Part shown: one piece after another, positions 24,895 through 33,287 of the stretch | Layout of the letters: each line of letters opens with the position of its first letter | How positions within the stretch are numbered: position 1 is the stretch's first letter | Translations under genes and position numbers: made by a program | Notes under the pieces: model-generated | Database searches by the model: none | The model's input: only the letters and a program-made list of their open reading frames with translations | What the model was told of the DNA's origin: nothing | NCBI RefSeq assembly: GCF_001270745.1 | Contig: NZ_KQ434753.1 | Coordinates: 1-64,000 of the forward strand | DNA: 64,000 bases | Origin: Jiangella muralis | GTDB taxonomy: Bacteria; Actinomycetota; Actinomycetes; Jiangellales; Jiangellaceae | Reading direction: 5' to 3'

Positions 24895-24900
24895 TATAGT
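24895..24900 (+). promoter_or_regulatory. -10 box of the aroG leader transcript
   Basis: TATAGT is a near-consensus -10 element in an otherwise very GC-rich stretch. It ends seven bases before the GTG of the leader peptide, the spacing expected when transcription begins at the start codon itself. No good -35 box is visible. Confidence 0.6.
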
Positions 24901-24907
24901 TCGATCC

Positions 24908-24976
24908 GTGATCGCGGTCCGTCGGTATCCGTATTTTGCGCAGGCTCCGGGTGGAGCCGGGCGTGTCATGCGCTGA
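24908..24976 (+). CDS. Leader peptide of the DAHP synthase gene (candidate Tyr/Phe attenuator)
   Basis: A 22-codon reading frame, GTG to TGA, between the TraG-like gene and aroG. Codons 7-10 encode Tyr-Pro-Tyr-Phe within RRYPYFAQ, an enrichment of aromatic codons that matches the end products of the pathway controlled. There is no ribosome site and the -10 box sits seven bases upstream, so the message is probably leaderless. Ribosome stalling at the Tyr/Phe codons would cover the base-pairing region that begins at 24943. This is inferred from layout; similar leader-peptide control is established for other actinobacterial amino-acid genes. Confidence 0.65.
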   Translation: MIAVRRYPYFAQAPGGAGRVMR

Positions 24977-24996
24977 CCGACGAACCACCCGGAGCC
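24943..24996 (+). promoter_or_regulatory. Alternative RNA stems in the aroG leader
   Basis: GGCTCCGGGTGG (24943-24954) is perfectly complementary to CCACCCGGAGCC (24985-24996), a 12-bp stem. The same left arm can instead fold locally: GGCTCC (24943-24948) with GGAGCC (24953-24958). The two folds exclude each other and the left arm starts six bases after the Phe codon, so ribosome position would choose between them. Confidence 0.55.
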
Positions 24997-25000
24997 AGCT

Positions 25001-25025
25001 GGGCAGAGACGTCTCGTCTCTGCCC
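25001..25025 (+). terminator. Attenuator terminator before aroG
   Basis: GGGCAGAGACG (25001-25011) and CGTCTCTGCCC (25015-25025) form a perfect 11-bp stem with a three-base loop, followed by TTCGTC. It lies between the leader peptide and aroG, 75 bases before the aroG start, where a conditional terminator is expected. The tail is only weakly T-rich. Confidence 0.65.
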
Positions 25026-25099
25026 TTCGTCATGAGACGGGCCGGCTCGGTGGTGATCCGACGGGACGTCCCGCTCGTCGCAGAGGAGACGTAGTACCC

Positions 25100-26173
25100 A
25101 TGTCCGAGCCCCAGTCCCCCACCGGCGACCTGCGCGTCACCGGGTTCCAGCCGCTCGTCCCGCCGGCCCGCATGCTGGCCGAGCTGCCGATGGACGAGGA
25201 GCACGCCGCGCTGGTCCGCGACAGCCGGGCCGAGGTCCGCCGCATCATGGCCGGCGAGGACGACCGCCTGCTGGTGGTCGTCGGCCCGTGTTCGGTGCAC
25301 GACCCGGTGGCGGCGCTCGACTACGCCCGGCGGCTCCGGCCGGTGGCCGACGAGCTGCGCGACGACCTCGCCATCGTCATGCGGGTGTACTTCGAGAAGC
25401 CGCGCACGACGGTCGGCTGGAAGGGGCTGATCAACGACCCCGGGCTGGACGAGACGTTCGACGTACGGCGTGGGCTGCGCATCGCCCGCGAGCTGCTGTT
25501 CGAGGTGCTCGGCGCGGGGCTGCCGGTGGGCTGCGAGTTCCTCGAGCCGATCAGCCCGCAGTACATCGCCGACACCGTGTCCTGGGGCGCCATCGGCGCG
25601 CGCACCCCGGAGAGCCAGGTGCACCGCCAGCTCGCCTCCGGCCTGTCCATGCCGGTCGGCTTCAAGAACGCCACCAGCGGTGACGTCCAGGCGGCCATCG
25701 ACGGCTGCACGGCGGCGGCGCACGGCCACGTGTTCTTCGGCGTCGACCACGACGGCCGCGCGGCCGCCGTCAGCACCGCCGGCAACCCCGACTGCCACGT
25801 CATCCTGCGCGGCGGCAGCGCCGGCCCGAACTACGGCCCGGACCACGTCCGCGACGCGCTCGCGCTGCTGCACAAGGCGCAGCTGCCGGAGCGGCTGGTC
25901 ATCGACGCCAGCCACGGCAACAGCGGCAAGGACCACGAGCGGCAGGCGGTCGTCACCCGCGAGATCGCGCAGCAGATCGCGGGCGGCCAGCGCGGCATCG
26001 CCGGCGTCATGCTGGAGAGCTTCCTGGTGGCCGGCCGGCAGGACATCGGCGCGACGCCGCTGGTCTACGGCCAGAGCGTCACCGACGCCTGCATGAGCTG
26101 GGAGACGACGACGGACCTGCTCAGCGAGCTGGCGGCGGCCGTCCGCGCCCGCCGCACCACCGTCCCAGCCTGA
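25100..26173 (+). CDS. aroG: 3-deoxy-7-phosphoheptulonate (DAHP) synthase, class I
   Basis: 357 residues of the AroFGH type. It condenses phosphoenolpyruvate with erythrose 4-phosphate, the first step of aromatic synthesis. Signature strings are VGPCSVHDP (about 57-65), RVYFEKPRTTVGWKGLINDP, GARTPESQVHRQLASG, GFKNATSG and DASHGNSGKDHERQ. GAGGAG lies 11 bases before the ATG. The leader upstream looks like a Tyr/Phe attenuator. The allosteric specificity (Phe, Tyr or Trp) cannot be read with certainty. The gene stands alone. Confidence 0.95.
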   Translation: MSEPQSPTGDLRVTGFQPLVPPARMLAELPMDEEHAALVRDSRAEVRRIMAGEDDRLLVVVGPCSVHDPVAALDYARRLRPVADELRDDLAIVMRVYFEKPRTTVGWKGLINDPGLDETFDVRRGLRIARELLFEVLGAGLPVGCEFLEPISPQYIADTVSWGAIGARTPESQVHRQLASGLSMPVGFKNATSGDVQAAIDGCTAAAHGHVFFGVDHDGRAAAVSTAGNPDCHVILRGGSAGPNYGPDHVRDALALLHKAQLPERLVIDASHGNSGKDHERQAVVTREIAQQIAGGQRGIAGVMLESFLVAGRQDIGATPLVYGQSVTDACMSWETTTDLLSELAAAVRARRTTVPA

Positions 26174-26175
26174 TC

Positions 26176-26205
26176 GACGCCAGGGCTCAGCCGAGCGGAG
26201 GCGTC
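26176..26205 (+). terminator. Weak hairpin after aroG
   Basis: GACGCC (26176-26181) can pair with GGCGTC (26200-26205), with a GGCTCAGCC inner fold. It begins three bases after the aroG stop. The remaining bases to 26362 show no open frame or regulatory element that I can support. Confidence 0.35.
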
Positions 26206-26362
26206 CGTGGGCAGGGGTGCGTCCTGGGTGTGACGCGTGCTGGCCTCGTGTCACGTCCTGGTTCTGCGTCACGCGGGACGCTCGGTAAGCGTTTGCCGGC
26301 GAGACGGTGGACAAGCACGTGACGCCAGACCAGCCTGAGCGACCACTGTTGATCCGCGGCAG

Positions 26363-26974
26363 TCAGTCAGCCAGGCCGCGCTGGACGGTGAGCGTCGCGA
26401 GCAGCGCGGGCAGGGCGGGGAAGAACAGCGGGACGGCGGCGGGCGTCGTGAGCCAGCCGCCCACCGCCAGCCCGATCACGAGCACGGCCACAGCCAGCGT
26501 GGCCAGCGGCCGCCGCCACGCCACCTCGGCCGTGACCTGCCACGACCGCAGCACCGGCAGGTCGAGGTGGGCCACGACGGCGGGCAGCTGGAGCAGCGTC
26601 GCCAGGTACCCCGCCGCCAGCACCGCCATGCCCGCGACGAACGGCGTCGACCGCGCCAGCAGCAGGTAGAACACCACGACCCAGACGGTGAGGATGGGCA
26701 GGCCGAGCACCAGCTGCGACGAGCGCAGCGACGCGCGCCAGGTGGCCCAGAAGTCGTGCCACAGCCGCGGCGACCGGTCCAGCAGGTAGCCCCGCAGGAC
26801 GGCGTACAGCGCGGCCGTGGCCGGTGCCAGCCCGAACAGCACCAGCCCGGCCAGCACGCCGAGCAGCCACAGCAGGTTGAGGGCGGCCAGCCGCCAGGGC
26901 CAGTCGAGATACCCGTACAGCCGGCCGAACCGCCCGCCGACCTCGATGTCCGCCATGGTCCTCCCGTGCGTCAC
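26363..26974 (-). CDS. YesL-like (DUF624) membrane protein
   Basis: 203 residues with five or so hydrophobic helices (LNLLWLLGVLAGLVLFGLAP, LVLGLPILTVWVVVFYLLL, LAVAVLVIGLAVGGWLTTP among them). The pattern DWPWRLAALNLLWLLG, RGYLLDRSPRLWHDFWA and the C-terminal helix pair fit the DUF624/YesL family, commonly encoded beside CUT1 sugar importers and pectin genes. The GTG at 26974 overlaps the stop of the aldolase gene (GTGA). An internal ATG at 26956 has a GGGAGG only three bases away. Function unknown; context says glycan uptake. Confidence 0.75.
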   Translation of the reverse strand: MTHGRTMADIEVGGRFGRLYGYLDWPWRLAALNLLWLLGVLAGLVLFGLAPATAALYAVLRGYLLDRSPRLWHDFWATWRASLRSSQLVLGLPILTVWVVVFYLLLARSTPFVAGMAVLAAGYLATLLQLPAVVAHLDLPVLRSWQVTAEVAWRRPLATLAVAVLVIGLAVGGWLTTPAAVPLFFPALPALLATLTVQRGLAD

Positions 26975-27876
26975 AGGTCCAACGCGGTCAGGATCTCATC
27001 CAGCAGGGCCCGGCCGCCCGCGTCCAGCGGCTTGGCCGGCAGCCGGACGGCCGTGTGCCCGATGATGCCGCGGCGCACCAGCACCTCCTTGTGCACCGCC
27101 CAGGCGATGCCCTGCTGTAGGCCGTGCACGATCAGCGGCAGCAGCCGGCTGAACGCCGCCCGTGCCTCGGCCCGCTCGCCGGCGGTCCACGACGCCAGGA
27201 TCGGCGCGAGCAGGTCGGGGAACTCGCAGGCCGGCATGGTGCCGATCGAGCCGCGCGCGTACTCGTCCAGCACGAACTGCGCGTTCTGCCCGCCCAGGAC
27301 GGCGAACCCGGCGCCCTCGTCCGCGACGGCGTCCGCGACGGCGCCGACCTTGGGCACCGTGGGCGGCGCCTCGACCTTCACCGACGTGACGCCGTCGAGC
27401 TTGCTCAGCTCGACGATCAGCGACGGTGACATCGCGACGCCGGTGACGCCGGGCGCGTCCTGCACCATGACCTCGGTGCCGGCGGAGACGGCGAACTCAC
27501 CGATGCCGCCGTAGAACTCGACCAGCTGGTCCGGTCCCGGCTTCACCATGAACGGCGGCAGCACCATGAGTGCGTCGGCGCCGCCGGTCGCCGCCTCGCG
27601 GGCCTGCTCCAGCGCCGTCACCGACGACGTCCCGTTCACCCCGGCGACGACGGGGACGGCGCTCCCCACGACGGCGCGCACGTCGTGGAGGATCTGCTGC
27701 CGCTCCTCCAGCGTCAGCGCGAACCCCTCGCTGGCCATCCCGAACACCGCGACGCCGTCGACGCCGGAGGCCAGCTGGAACTCGACCAGCCGGCGCAGGC
27801 CCGGCCGGTCCAGGGCGCCGTCGGGGAGAAAGGGGGTGGCCAGGATCGGGACCAGGCCGTGGACGGTATGGCTCAT
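26971..27876 (-). CDS. Dihydrodipicolinate synthase-family aldolase/lyase
   Basis: 301-residue TIM barrel. The pyruvate-handling loop reads VFGMASEGFALTLEER (about 44-59), and the Schiff-base Lys is probably in TSVKVEAPPT (about 167). Where DHDPS and KDG aldolases have the catalytic Tyr in YNVP, this protein has MVQDAPGVTG, so Tyr is absent. It sits between two translationally coupled neighbours (ATGA with the enolase-family gene upstream, GTGA with YesL downstream). A sugar-acid catabolic role, such as cleavage of a 2-keto-3-deoxy acid, is likely. True DapA is unlikely because of the loop change and context. Confidence 0.8.
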   Translation of the reverse strand: MSHTVHGLVPILATPFLPDGALDRPGLRRLVEFQLASGVDGVAVFGMASEGFALTLEERQQILHDVRAVVGSAVPVVAGVNGTSSVTALEQAREAATGGADALMVLPPFMVKPGPDQLVEFYGGIGEFAVSAGTEVMVQDAPGVTGVAMSPSLIVELSKLDGVTSVKVEAPPTVPKVGAVADAVADEGAGFAVLGGQNAQFVLDEYARGSIGTMPACEFPDLLAPILASWTAGERAEARAAFSRLLPLIVHGLQQGIAWAVHKEVLVRRGIIGHTAVRLPAKPLDAGGRALLDEILTALDL

Positions 27877-29042
27877 ACGGTTCGACTCTCCTCGGCGATC
27901 ATGCGGACGGCTTCCTCGTCGACGTCGACCCCGAGACCGGGGCCGGTGGGCAGGGGGATGCGGGCCGGGCCGGCGGCCAGCGGCGTGCGCACGATCCGCT
28001 GCCCGACGTCGGTGGACAGCGGCTGGTACTCGAACGCCGTCAGCAGCTCGACGGCGGCGGCGACGTGCAGGCCGGCGGCCAGCGCCACGGCCAGGCCGGT
28101 GGAGTGGTGCGGCGCGACCGGGACGTGCCGGGCGGCGGCCAGCTCGGCGATCACCATGGCCTCGGTGATGCCGGTACGGCCGACGTCGGGCTGGGCGATG
28201 GCCATGGCGCCGGCGTCGAGCCACTGCCGGAACTCGTAGCGATGCCGCAGCGACTCGCCCGCGGCGATCGGCACCGGCGACCGGGCGGCCAGTTCGGCGT
28301 GGCCGGCGAGGTCCTCCGGCGCCAGCGGCGCCTCCAGGAACCAGCCGGACCGCTCGGCCAGGCCCGCGGCCAGCCGCAGCGCCTCGGTGAGCGAGTACGC
28401 CCAGTGCGCGTCGACGGCGATCCGCAGGGCCGGCGCGGCACTGCGGACCGCGTCGACGGTGCCGAGGTCGGCGTCGACGCCGTACCCGAGGTGCAGCTTC
28501 ACCGCGGTGGCGCCGCGGTTCGCCCAGTCGCGGGCCAGCCAGGCCCGGGCGGCGTCGGACGGGCGCGGCAGCCCGGACACGTACACCGGCAGCTCGTCCC
28601 GGAACGCGCCGCCGAGCAGGTCGGCGACGGGGCGCCCGGCCAGTTTCCCGGCGAGGTCCCACAGCGCGATGTCGACGGCGGCCAGCGCGTCGGCCTGGTG
28701 CCCGGCGAGGTGGCCGCGCTCGCGCATGAGGTCGCGCAGCCGGGACCACGCCGGACGCGGCCGGGTCGCGTCCATGCCCCGCAGTACCGGCGCGAGCAGC
28801 AGGTCGACGATCGAGCCGGGCACTTCGGGGGCCACCGGCGCCAGCGCCTCGCCCCAGCCGGCGGTGCCGTCGTCGGCCGTCACCTTGACCAGCAGCGTCT
28901 CGAACCGGTCGGAGTACAGGCTGCGCCAGGGCTCGCGCACGGTATAGCCGGGGCCGATCGCGCTGCCGTCACGCAATGCCCCCAGGTAGGCGTCGTCGGC
29001 GGCGACCTTCAGGATGAAGGTCTCCACATCACGAATCACCAT
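27873..29042 (-). CDS. Enolase-superfamily sugar-acid dehydratase (MR subgroup), copy 1
   Basis: 389 residues. The general-base pair of the mandelate racemase subgroup is present: Lys182 (KxH: VKLHLG) and His312 (PHHSTG). Metal ligands are Asp211 (VDAHW), Glu237 (FLEAPL) and Glu263 (AGESLRHRYEF). Members with this set dehydrate aldonic or aldaric acids. It is closely similar to the copy at 38020-39159 (shared LRDLMRERGHLAGHQADALAAVDIALWDL pattern, in parts). The start at 29042 is ATGGTG without a ribosome site. It is divergent from the IclR gene and leads a three-gene operon. Confidence 0.87.
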   Translation of the reverse strand: MVIRDVETFILKVAADDAYLGALRDGSAIGPGYTVREPWRSLYSDRFETLLVKVTADDGTAGWGEALAPVAPEVPGSIVDLLLAPVLRGMDATRPRPAWSRLRDLMRERGHLAGHQADALAAVDIALWDLAGKLAGRPVADLLGGAFRDELPVYVSGLPRPSDAARAWLARDWANRGATAVKLHLGYGVDADLGTVDAVRSAAPALRIAVDAHWAYSLTEALRLAAGLAERSGWFLEAPLAPEDLAGHAELAARSPVPIAAGESLRHRYEFRQWLDAGAMAIAQPDVGRTGITEAMVIAELAAARHVPVAPHHSTGLAVALAAGLHVAAAVELLTAFEYQPLSTDVGQRIVRTPLAAGPARIPLPTGPGLGVDVDEEAVRMIAEESRTV

Positions 29043-29128
29043 CAGGTATCCGAGGAGGGCTTGACGCGATGCAACATATGCGTAACTCTCCCACATAGTG
29101 CACGCAACCTTCAATATCGGGAGCGACA

Positions 29129-29920
29129 GTGGCGTCGGAGCAGAGCACGAACCAGAGCGTCGAGAAGGCGGCGAGCGTTCTCGCGGCCTTCCTCGACGGG
29201 CGTGCGCTGCGGGTCTCCGACGTCGCGAAGTACGCCGGGCTGGGTCAGTCGACCGCGTCGCGGCTGCTGGCCACGCTGGAGTCGCTGGAGTACGTCGAGC
29301 GTGACCCGGCCAGCAGCCTGTACCGGCTCGGCCCGGCCCTGCTCACGCTGGCCGGCGTCGCGATCAACCAGCACCCGGTGCACCGCGAGGCCCGGCCGGC
29401 GGCCCAGCTGCTGGCCGGAACGCTGGGCCTCGGCGTCAACGTGGCGGTCCGGCACGGCTCGTCGCTGTTCTACCTGTGCAACTTCGAGGGCCGGCTGGCG
29501 CCGAAGTCGTTCACGCTGATGGGGCAGCGCAACCCGCTGCACGCCACCGGCATCGGCAAGTGCCTGCTGCTCGCCCTCACCCCGGCCCAGCGCCGCGACC
29601 TGGTCCCCGACCTGCACCGCTACACGCCACGGACGATCTGCGACCACGGCGAGCTCGACACCGCGCTCGACCTGGCGTCGCTCCGCGGCTATTCCACCGA
29701 GGTCGAGGAGCTTGCGCTGGGGCGCGCCTGCGTGGCGGCCCCGATCCTCGACCAGTCCGGCGAGATCGTCGCCGCGCTCTCGATCTCCGGCCCGCTCTCC
29801 GCGCTGGGACTCGCCGGCGGCGATCCCGAGCTGGCCAGCACCGTCATCGAAGTGGCCGACTCGATCAGCGTCGGCCTCGGCTATCTCGGTCCCCGGCATG
29901 CGCCGGCGGAGCGACACTGA
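29129..29920 (+). CDS. IclR-family regulator of the sugar-acid locus
   Basis: 263 residues, GTG start with GGGAG upstream. The HTH is RVSDVAKYAGLGQSTASRLL (about 28-47). The effector domain includes HATGIGKCLL, YTPRTICDHGELD and LALGRACVAAPILDQSGEIV. It is placed between the divergent dehydratase operon and the ABC importer, so it probably controls both; IclR effectors are often sugar acids. It is paralogous to the protein at 18979-19782. The 86-bp divergent gap has a TTGACG and an ACATATGC stretch but no perfect long dyad. Confidence 0.92.
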   Translation: MASEQSTNQSVEKAASVLAAFLDGRALRVSDVAKYAGLGQSTASRLLATLESLEYVERDPASSLYRLGPALLTLAGVAINQHPVHREARPAAQLLAGTLGLGVNVAVRHGSSLFYLCNFEGRLAPKSFTLMGQRNPLHATGIGKCLLLALTPAQRRDLVPDLHRYTPRTICDHGELDTALDLASLRGYSTEVEELALGRACVAAPILDQSGEIVAALSISGPLSALGLAGGDPELASTVIEVADSISVGLGYLGPRHAPAERH

Positions 29921-29954
29921 CCCACGTTCACCGACAAAGGAGTCCGCGAGAACC

Positions 29955-31406
29955 ATGTCTCGAACCCGACGCACGCTGCGCTGGGCGGCCGCCGCATCGG
30001 CCGTCGCCCTGACGGCCACCGGCTGCAACCTCGTCGGCAGTAGCGAGGACGACAGCGGCAACGACGACGCCTCCGGCGAGAACGTCACCATCACCGTCGC
30101 GCTGGTCCCGGACCCGCCCGGCGCCAGCGAGTTCTACCGCGCCCAGTTCGACCAGTTCGAGGAGGAGAACCCGGGCATCACCGTCGAGGTGGTCGAGAAC
30201 CCCTCGGACCAGCAGCTCAATGCCGTCGAGCTGATGTTCCAGCAGGGCGACCCGCCGGACGTCTTCCGGGCCCAGGCCGACGGCTTCGACCGCATGTACG
30301 AGCGCGGCTGGACGCACTCGCTGGAGGAGTTCGTCACCGACGAGTTCATCGACCGGTTCCCCGAGGGGACGATGAACCCCGCGACGTCAGGCCTGCACCG
30401 CGACGGCGAGCTGTACACGCTGCCGCTGGTCACCGGGAAGTGGGACGTACGCGTGCTGATCTACAACGAGGCAGTGCTGCGCGAGAACGGCTTCGACGCG
30501 CCGCCGGAGACGTGGGGCGAGCTGGAGGAGATGGCCACCACCATCACGCAGAACGGCGGCGGCTCCGTCTTCGGCTATGCGCCCACGGACGGCAAGGCCA
30601 TCGCGGTCGAGATCCTCGCGCAGACCGCGGCACCGTCGTCGGTGGTCAGCGACGGCATCGACTTCCGCACCGGCCAGCCGGCCACCGCGTCGCCGGGCCT
30701 GGTCGAGGCGGTCGAGCTGCACCGGCGCATGCAGGCCAACGGCGCCATGGTGACGGGCTGGGAGAGCTGGGACGGCGCCCGCGCGTTCACCGAGTTCGCC
30801 GCCGGCACCATCGCGATGTACCCGAGCGCACCATGGCACGTCGCGGAGGTCCGCAAGCTCAACCCGGAGATCGAGATGGGCATCGCGCCACTGCCGGTGC
30901 CGGACGACGGGCGAGGCGGCTACACCCCGATGAAGCAGTCGTTCCAGCCGATCTGGTCGATGTCCGCGGAGACCGAGAACCCCGAGCAGTCGTGGGCGGT
31001 CATGGACTTCCTCGCCTCGGAGGACTTCCACCGGGCGTACTACGAGGAGTTCGGCACGCTGACGGCGGTCGAGAGCGCCTGGGAGGATCAGGCCGCCGAA
31101 AACCCGGATCAGTCGGCGATCCTCGCGGCCGCCGAGGAGGGCATGCGGCTGGTGCCCAATCCGATCCTCACCGGCGGTGGAGGTGCGGCGATCCTGCAGG
31201 CCCGGGCGCAGCGGCCGGAGCTCAAGCACACCGACGCCGCGGTCGACGCGATCATCAACAACAAGCCGTTCCAGCCGATCGCCGAGGCCCTCGACGCCCA
31301 GATCCAGGCCTTCCTCGACGGGGAGGTCGCGGCCGGCACGGGCACGCTCGATGACATCACCTTCCCCGACTGGGATCCGCTCGAGAACTTCACCCCGGAG
31401 CAGTAG
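29955..31406 (+). CDS. Sugar ABC transporter substrate-binding lipoprotein (CUT1)
   Basis: 483 residues. The lipoprotein signal has Arg-rich SRTRRTLRW and the lipobox TATGC with Cys24. The mature protein opens with an acidic spacer (SSEDDSGNDDASG), then the family-1 solute-binding fold: QFDQFEEENPGITVEVVENP, FQQGDPPDVFRAQ, YNEAVLRENGFDAPPETWGE, APLPVPDDGRGG. AGGAG precedes the start. It is first in the import operon with two permeases. The acidic substrate preference suggested by neighbours (uronate oligosaccharide) is inference. Confidence 0.9.
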   Translation: MSRTRRTLRWAAAASAVALTATGCNLVGSSEDDSGNDDASGENVTITVALVPDPPGASEFYRAQFDQFEEENPGITVEVVENPSDQQLNAVELMFQQGDPPDVFRAQADGFDRMYERGWTHSLEEFVTDEFIDRFPEGTMNPATSGLHRDGELYTLPLVTGKWDVRVLIYNEAVLRENGFDAPPETWGELEEMATTITQNGGGSVFGYAPTDGKAIAVEILAQTAAPSSVVSDGIDFRTGQPATASPGLVEAVELHRRMQANGAMVTGWESWDGARAFTEFAAGTIAMYPSAPWHVAEVRKLNPEIEMGIAPLPVPDDGRGGYTPMKQSFQPIWSMSAETENPEQSWAVMDFLASEDFHRAYYEEFGTLTAVESAWEDQAAENPDQSAILAAAEEGMRLVPNPILTGGGGAAILQARAQRPELKHTDAAVDAIINNKPFQPIAEALDAQIQAFLDGEVAAGTGTLDDITFPDWDPLENFTPEQ

Positions 31407-31409
31407 TCC

Positions 31410-32366
31410 ATGGCCTCGTTGCACGCCACCGCCCGGCGGCCACCCGCCGCCGGGCGGCCCCGGGCCGCGCGCTTGCGCCGGCACGCCTGGAGCTACGTGT
31501 TCCTGGTCCCCGGGATCCTCCTGTTCGGCGGCTTCTCGCTGTGGCCGCTCATCGCCAGCTGGTGGTACGCGTTCTTCGACTGGGACGGCGTCGGCACCCC
31601 GACCGACTGGATCGGGCTCGACAACTTCCGCGAGGTGCTCGGTTCCGGCGCGTTCTGGGACGCGTTCTGGCACTCGTTCGCGTTCTCCTTCGCCGCGCTG
31701 GTGATCGAGCTGCCGTTGGCGCTGGTGCTGGCGATCCTGCTGAACAACGCCTGGCTGCGCGGGCGCAACGTGTACCGGCTGGCGCTGTTCCTGCCGGTCG
31801 TCACGACCACCGCGGTCATCGGCATCGTGTTCGCGATCTTGCTCGACCCGATCCGCGGCGTGGTGAACACCGCGCTCACCGACATCGGGCTGGCCGACTC
31901 GCCGATCAACTTCCTCGGCTCGACCACGAGCGCGCTGCCCACGCTGATCGGCATCGACGTCTGGAAGGGCTTCGGCATCACGCTGATCTACTGGCTGGCG
32001 GCGCTGCAGACGATCCCCAAGGACATCCACGAGGCGGCGTTGATCGACGGCGCCAACTCGCGGCAGTCGCTGCGCTTCGTCGTGCTGCCGATGCTGGTGC
32101 CGCTGGCGATCGTCATCCTGCTGCTGGTCTTCCAGCGCAGCCTCAACACCTTCGACCTGGTGCAGGCCACCACGCAGGGCGGGCCGAACTACTCGACCGA
32201 CGTGGTGCCGACCTACATCTACCGGTTCGCGTTCGATCCGTTCCTGCAGGCGCCGAGATACGGCTTCGCCTGCGCGGCCGGCGCGGTCTTCGGCCTGATG
32301 ACCCTGCTGATCAGTCTGATGCAGGCGCCGCTGCTGCGGGGCCGGTACAAGGCGGGAGCGCCATGA
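31410..32366 (+). CDS. Sugar ABC transporter permease (MalF-like)
   Basis: 318 residues with about six membrane helices, starting three bases after the binding-protein stop. The cytoplasmic EAA loop that docks the ATPase reads EAALIDGANSRQSLRFVVLP (about 208-227). The N-terminal SYVFLVPGILLFGGFSLWPL helix is typical of CUT1 permeases of the UgpA/LacF kind. The stop overlaps the next permease start by four bases. Confidence 0.93.
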   Translation: MASLHATARRPPAAGRPRAARLRRHAWSYVFLVPGILLFGGFSLWPLIASWWYAFFDWDGVGTPTDWIGLDNFREVLGSGAFWDAFWHSFAFSFAALVIELPLALVLAILLNNAWLRGRNVYRLALFLPVVTTTAVIGIVFAILLDPIRGVVNTALTDIGLADSPINFLGSTTSALPTLIGIDVWKGFGITLIYWLAALQTIPKDIHEAALIDGANSRQSLRFVVLPMLVPLAIVILLLVFQRSLNTFDLVQATTQGGPNYSTDVVPTYIYRFAFDPFLQAPRYGFACAAGAVFGLMTLLISLMQAPLLRGRYKAGAP

Positions 32367-33259
32367 GCACCACCGAACTCGTCCGTGAGACGCCGGCGCC
32401 GGCCGCGCCGGACCGCCCGGACCGGCGCAACCGCTGGTACCGGCACCGGCGGAAGCTGTGGCACCTGTTCCTGATCCCGTTCTGCCTGCTCTGGGTCTAC
32501 CCGTTCATCTGGATGATCTCGGCGGCGTTCAAGTCGCAGCGCGAGATGCTGCTGGGCGGGCTGTCGCTGATCCCGGACGAGTGGACGTTCGACAACTTCG
32601 ACCGGGCCTGGACGACGGCGAAGTTCGGCGACTACACCATCAACACGATCACGTTCTCGATCACCGTGGTGCTGCTGGTGCTGGTCGCATCGTCGACGAT
32701 GGGCTACGCGCTGTCCAAGCCGGGCCTGCCGGGCAAGAAGGTGATCATCGGCATCCTCGTGGTGACCATGTTCATCCCGCACAGCTACACGATCATCCCG
32801 GTGTTCCTGCTGATCAACGACCTGGGCCTGAACAACGGCCTGCTCGGCGCCGCGCTGGCGCAGGCCAGCCCCGGCCTGGTCGTGCCGATCCTGCTGTTCA
32901 TGGGGTTCTTCGCCGGCATCCCCCGGGACCTGGAGGACGCCGCCCGGGTGGACGGCGCCGGCTACCTGCGCACGTTCGCCCGGGTGCTGCTGCCGCTGGC
33001 CCGGCCGGTGATCGGCACGGTCGCGCTGATGAACTTCGTCTTCGCCTGGAACGCGTTCTTCGTGCCGCTGGTGTTCACGCTCGGCGCGCCGGAGCTGCGC
33101 ACGCTGGGCGTCGGCATGTTCAGCTTCTTCGGCCAGGAGGGCACCGACTGGACCGGCCTCGCGGCCGGCGCCTGCATCAGCACCGTCCCGATCGTGATCG
33201 TCTTCCTGTTCCTGCAGCGCACGTTCGTCGAAGGCATCGCCGGCGCGGTCAAGAGCTGA
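32363..33259 (+). CDS. Sugar ABC transporter permease (MalG-like)
   Basis: 298 residues, coupled to the previous permease by ATGA. Helices include LWHLFLIPFCLLWVYPFIWM and VIIGILVVTMFIPHSYTIIP. The EAA-type loop reads EDAARVDGAGYLRTFARVLL (about 192-211), followed by LPLARPVIGTVALMNFVFAW. No ATP-binding gene follows; the importer probably uses a shared MsiK/UgpC-type ATPase encoded elsewhere, as is common in actinobacteria. Confidence 0.93.
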   Translation: MSTTELVRETPAPAAPDRPDRRNRWYRHRRKLWHLFLIPFCLLWVYPFIWMISAAFKSQREMLLGGLSLIPDEWTFDNFDRAWTTAKFGDYTINTITFSITVVLLVLVASSTMGYALSKPGLPGKKVIIGILVVTMFIPHSYTIIPVFLLINDLGLNNGLLGAALAQASPGLVVPILLFMGFFAGIPRDLEDAARVDGAGYLRTFARVLLPLARPVIGTVALMNFVFAWNAFFVPLVFTLGAPELRTLGVGMFSFFGQEGTDWTGLAAGACISTVPIVIVFLFLQRTFVEGIAGAVKS

Positions 33260-33287
33260 CCGCGCCCCTTCACGGAAGGTCTGGCCC

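Noticed and set aside
26206-26362. Gap between aroG and the YesL-like gene
   Set aside because: Inspected for RNA genes, repeats and small frames; nothing supportable beyond the weak hairpin before it.
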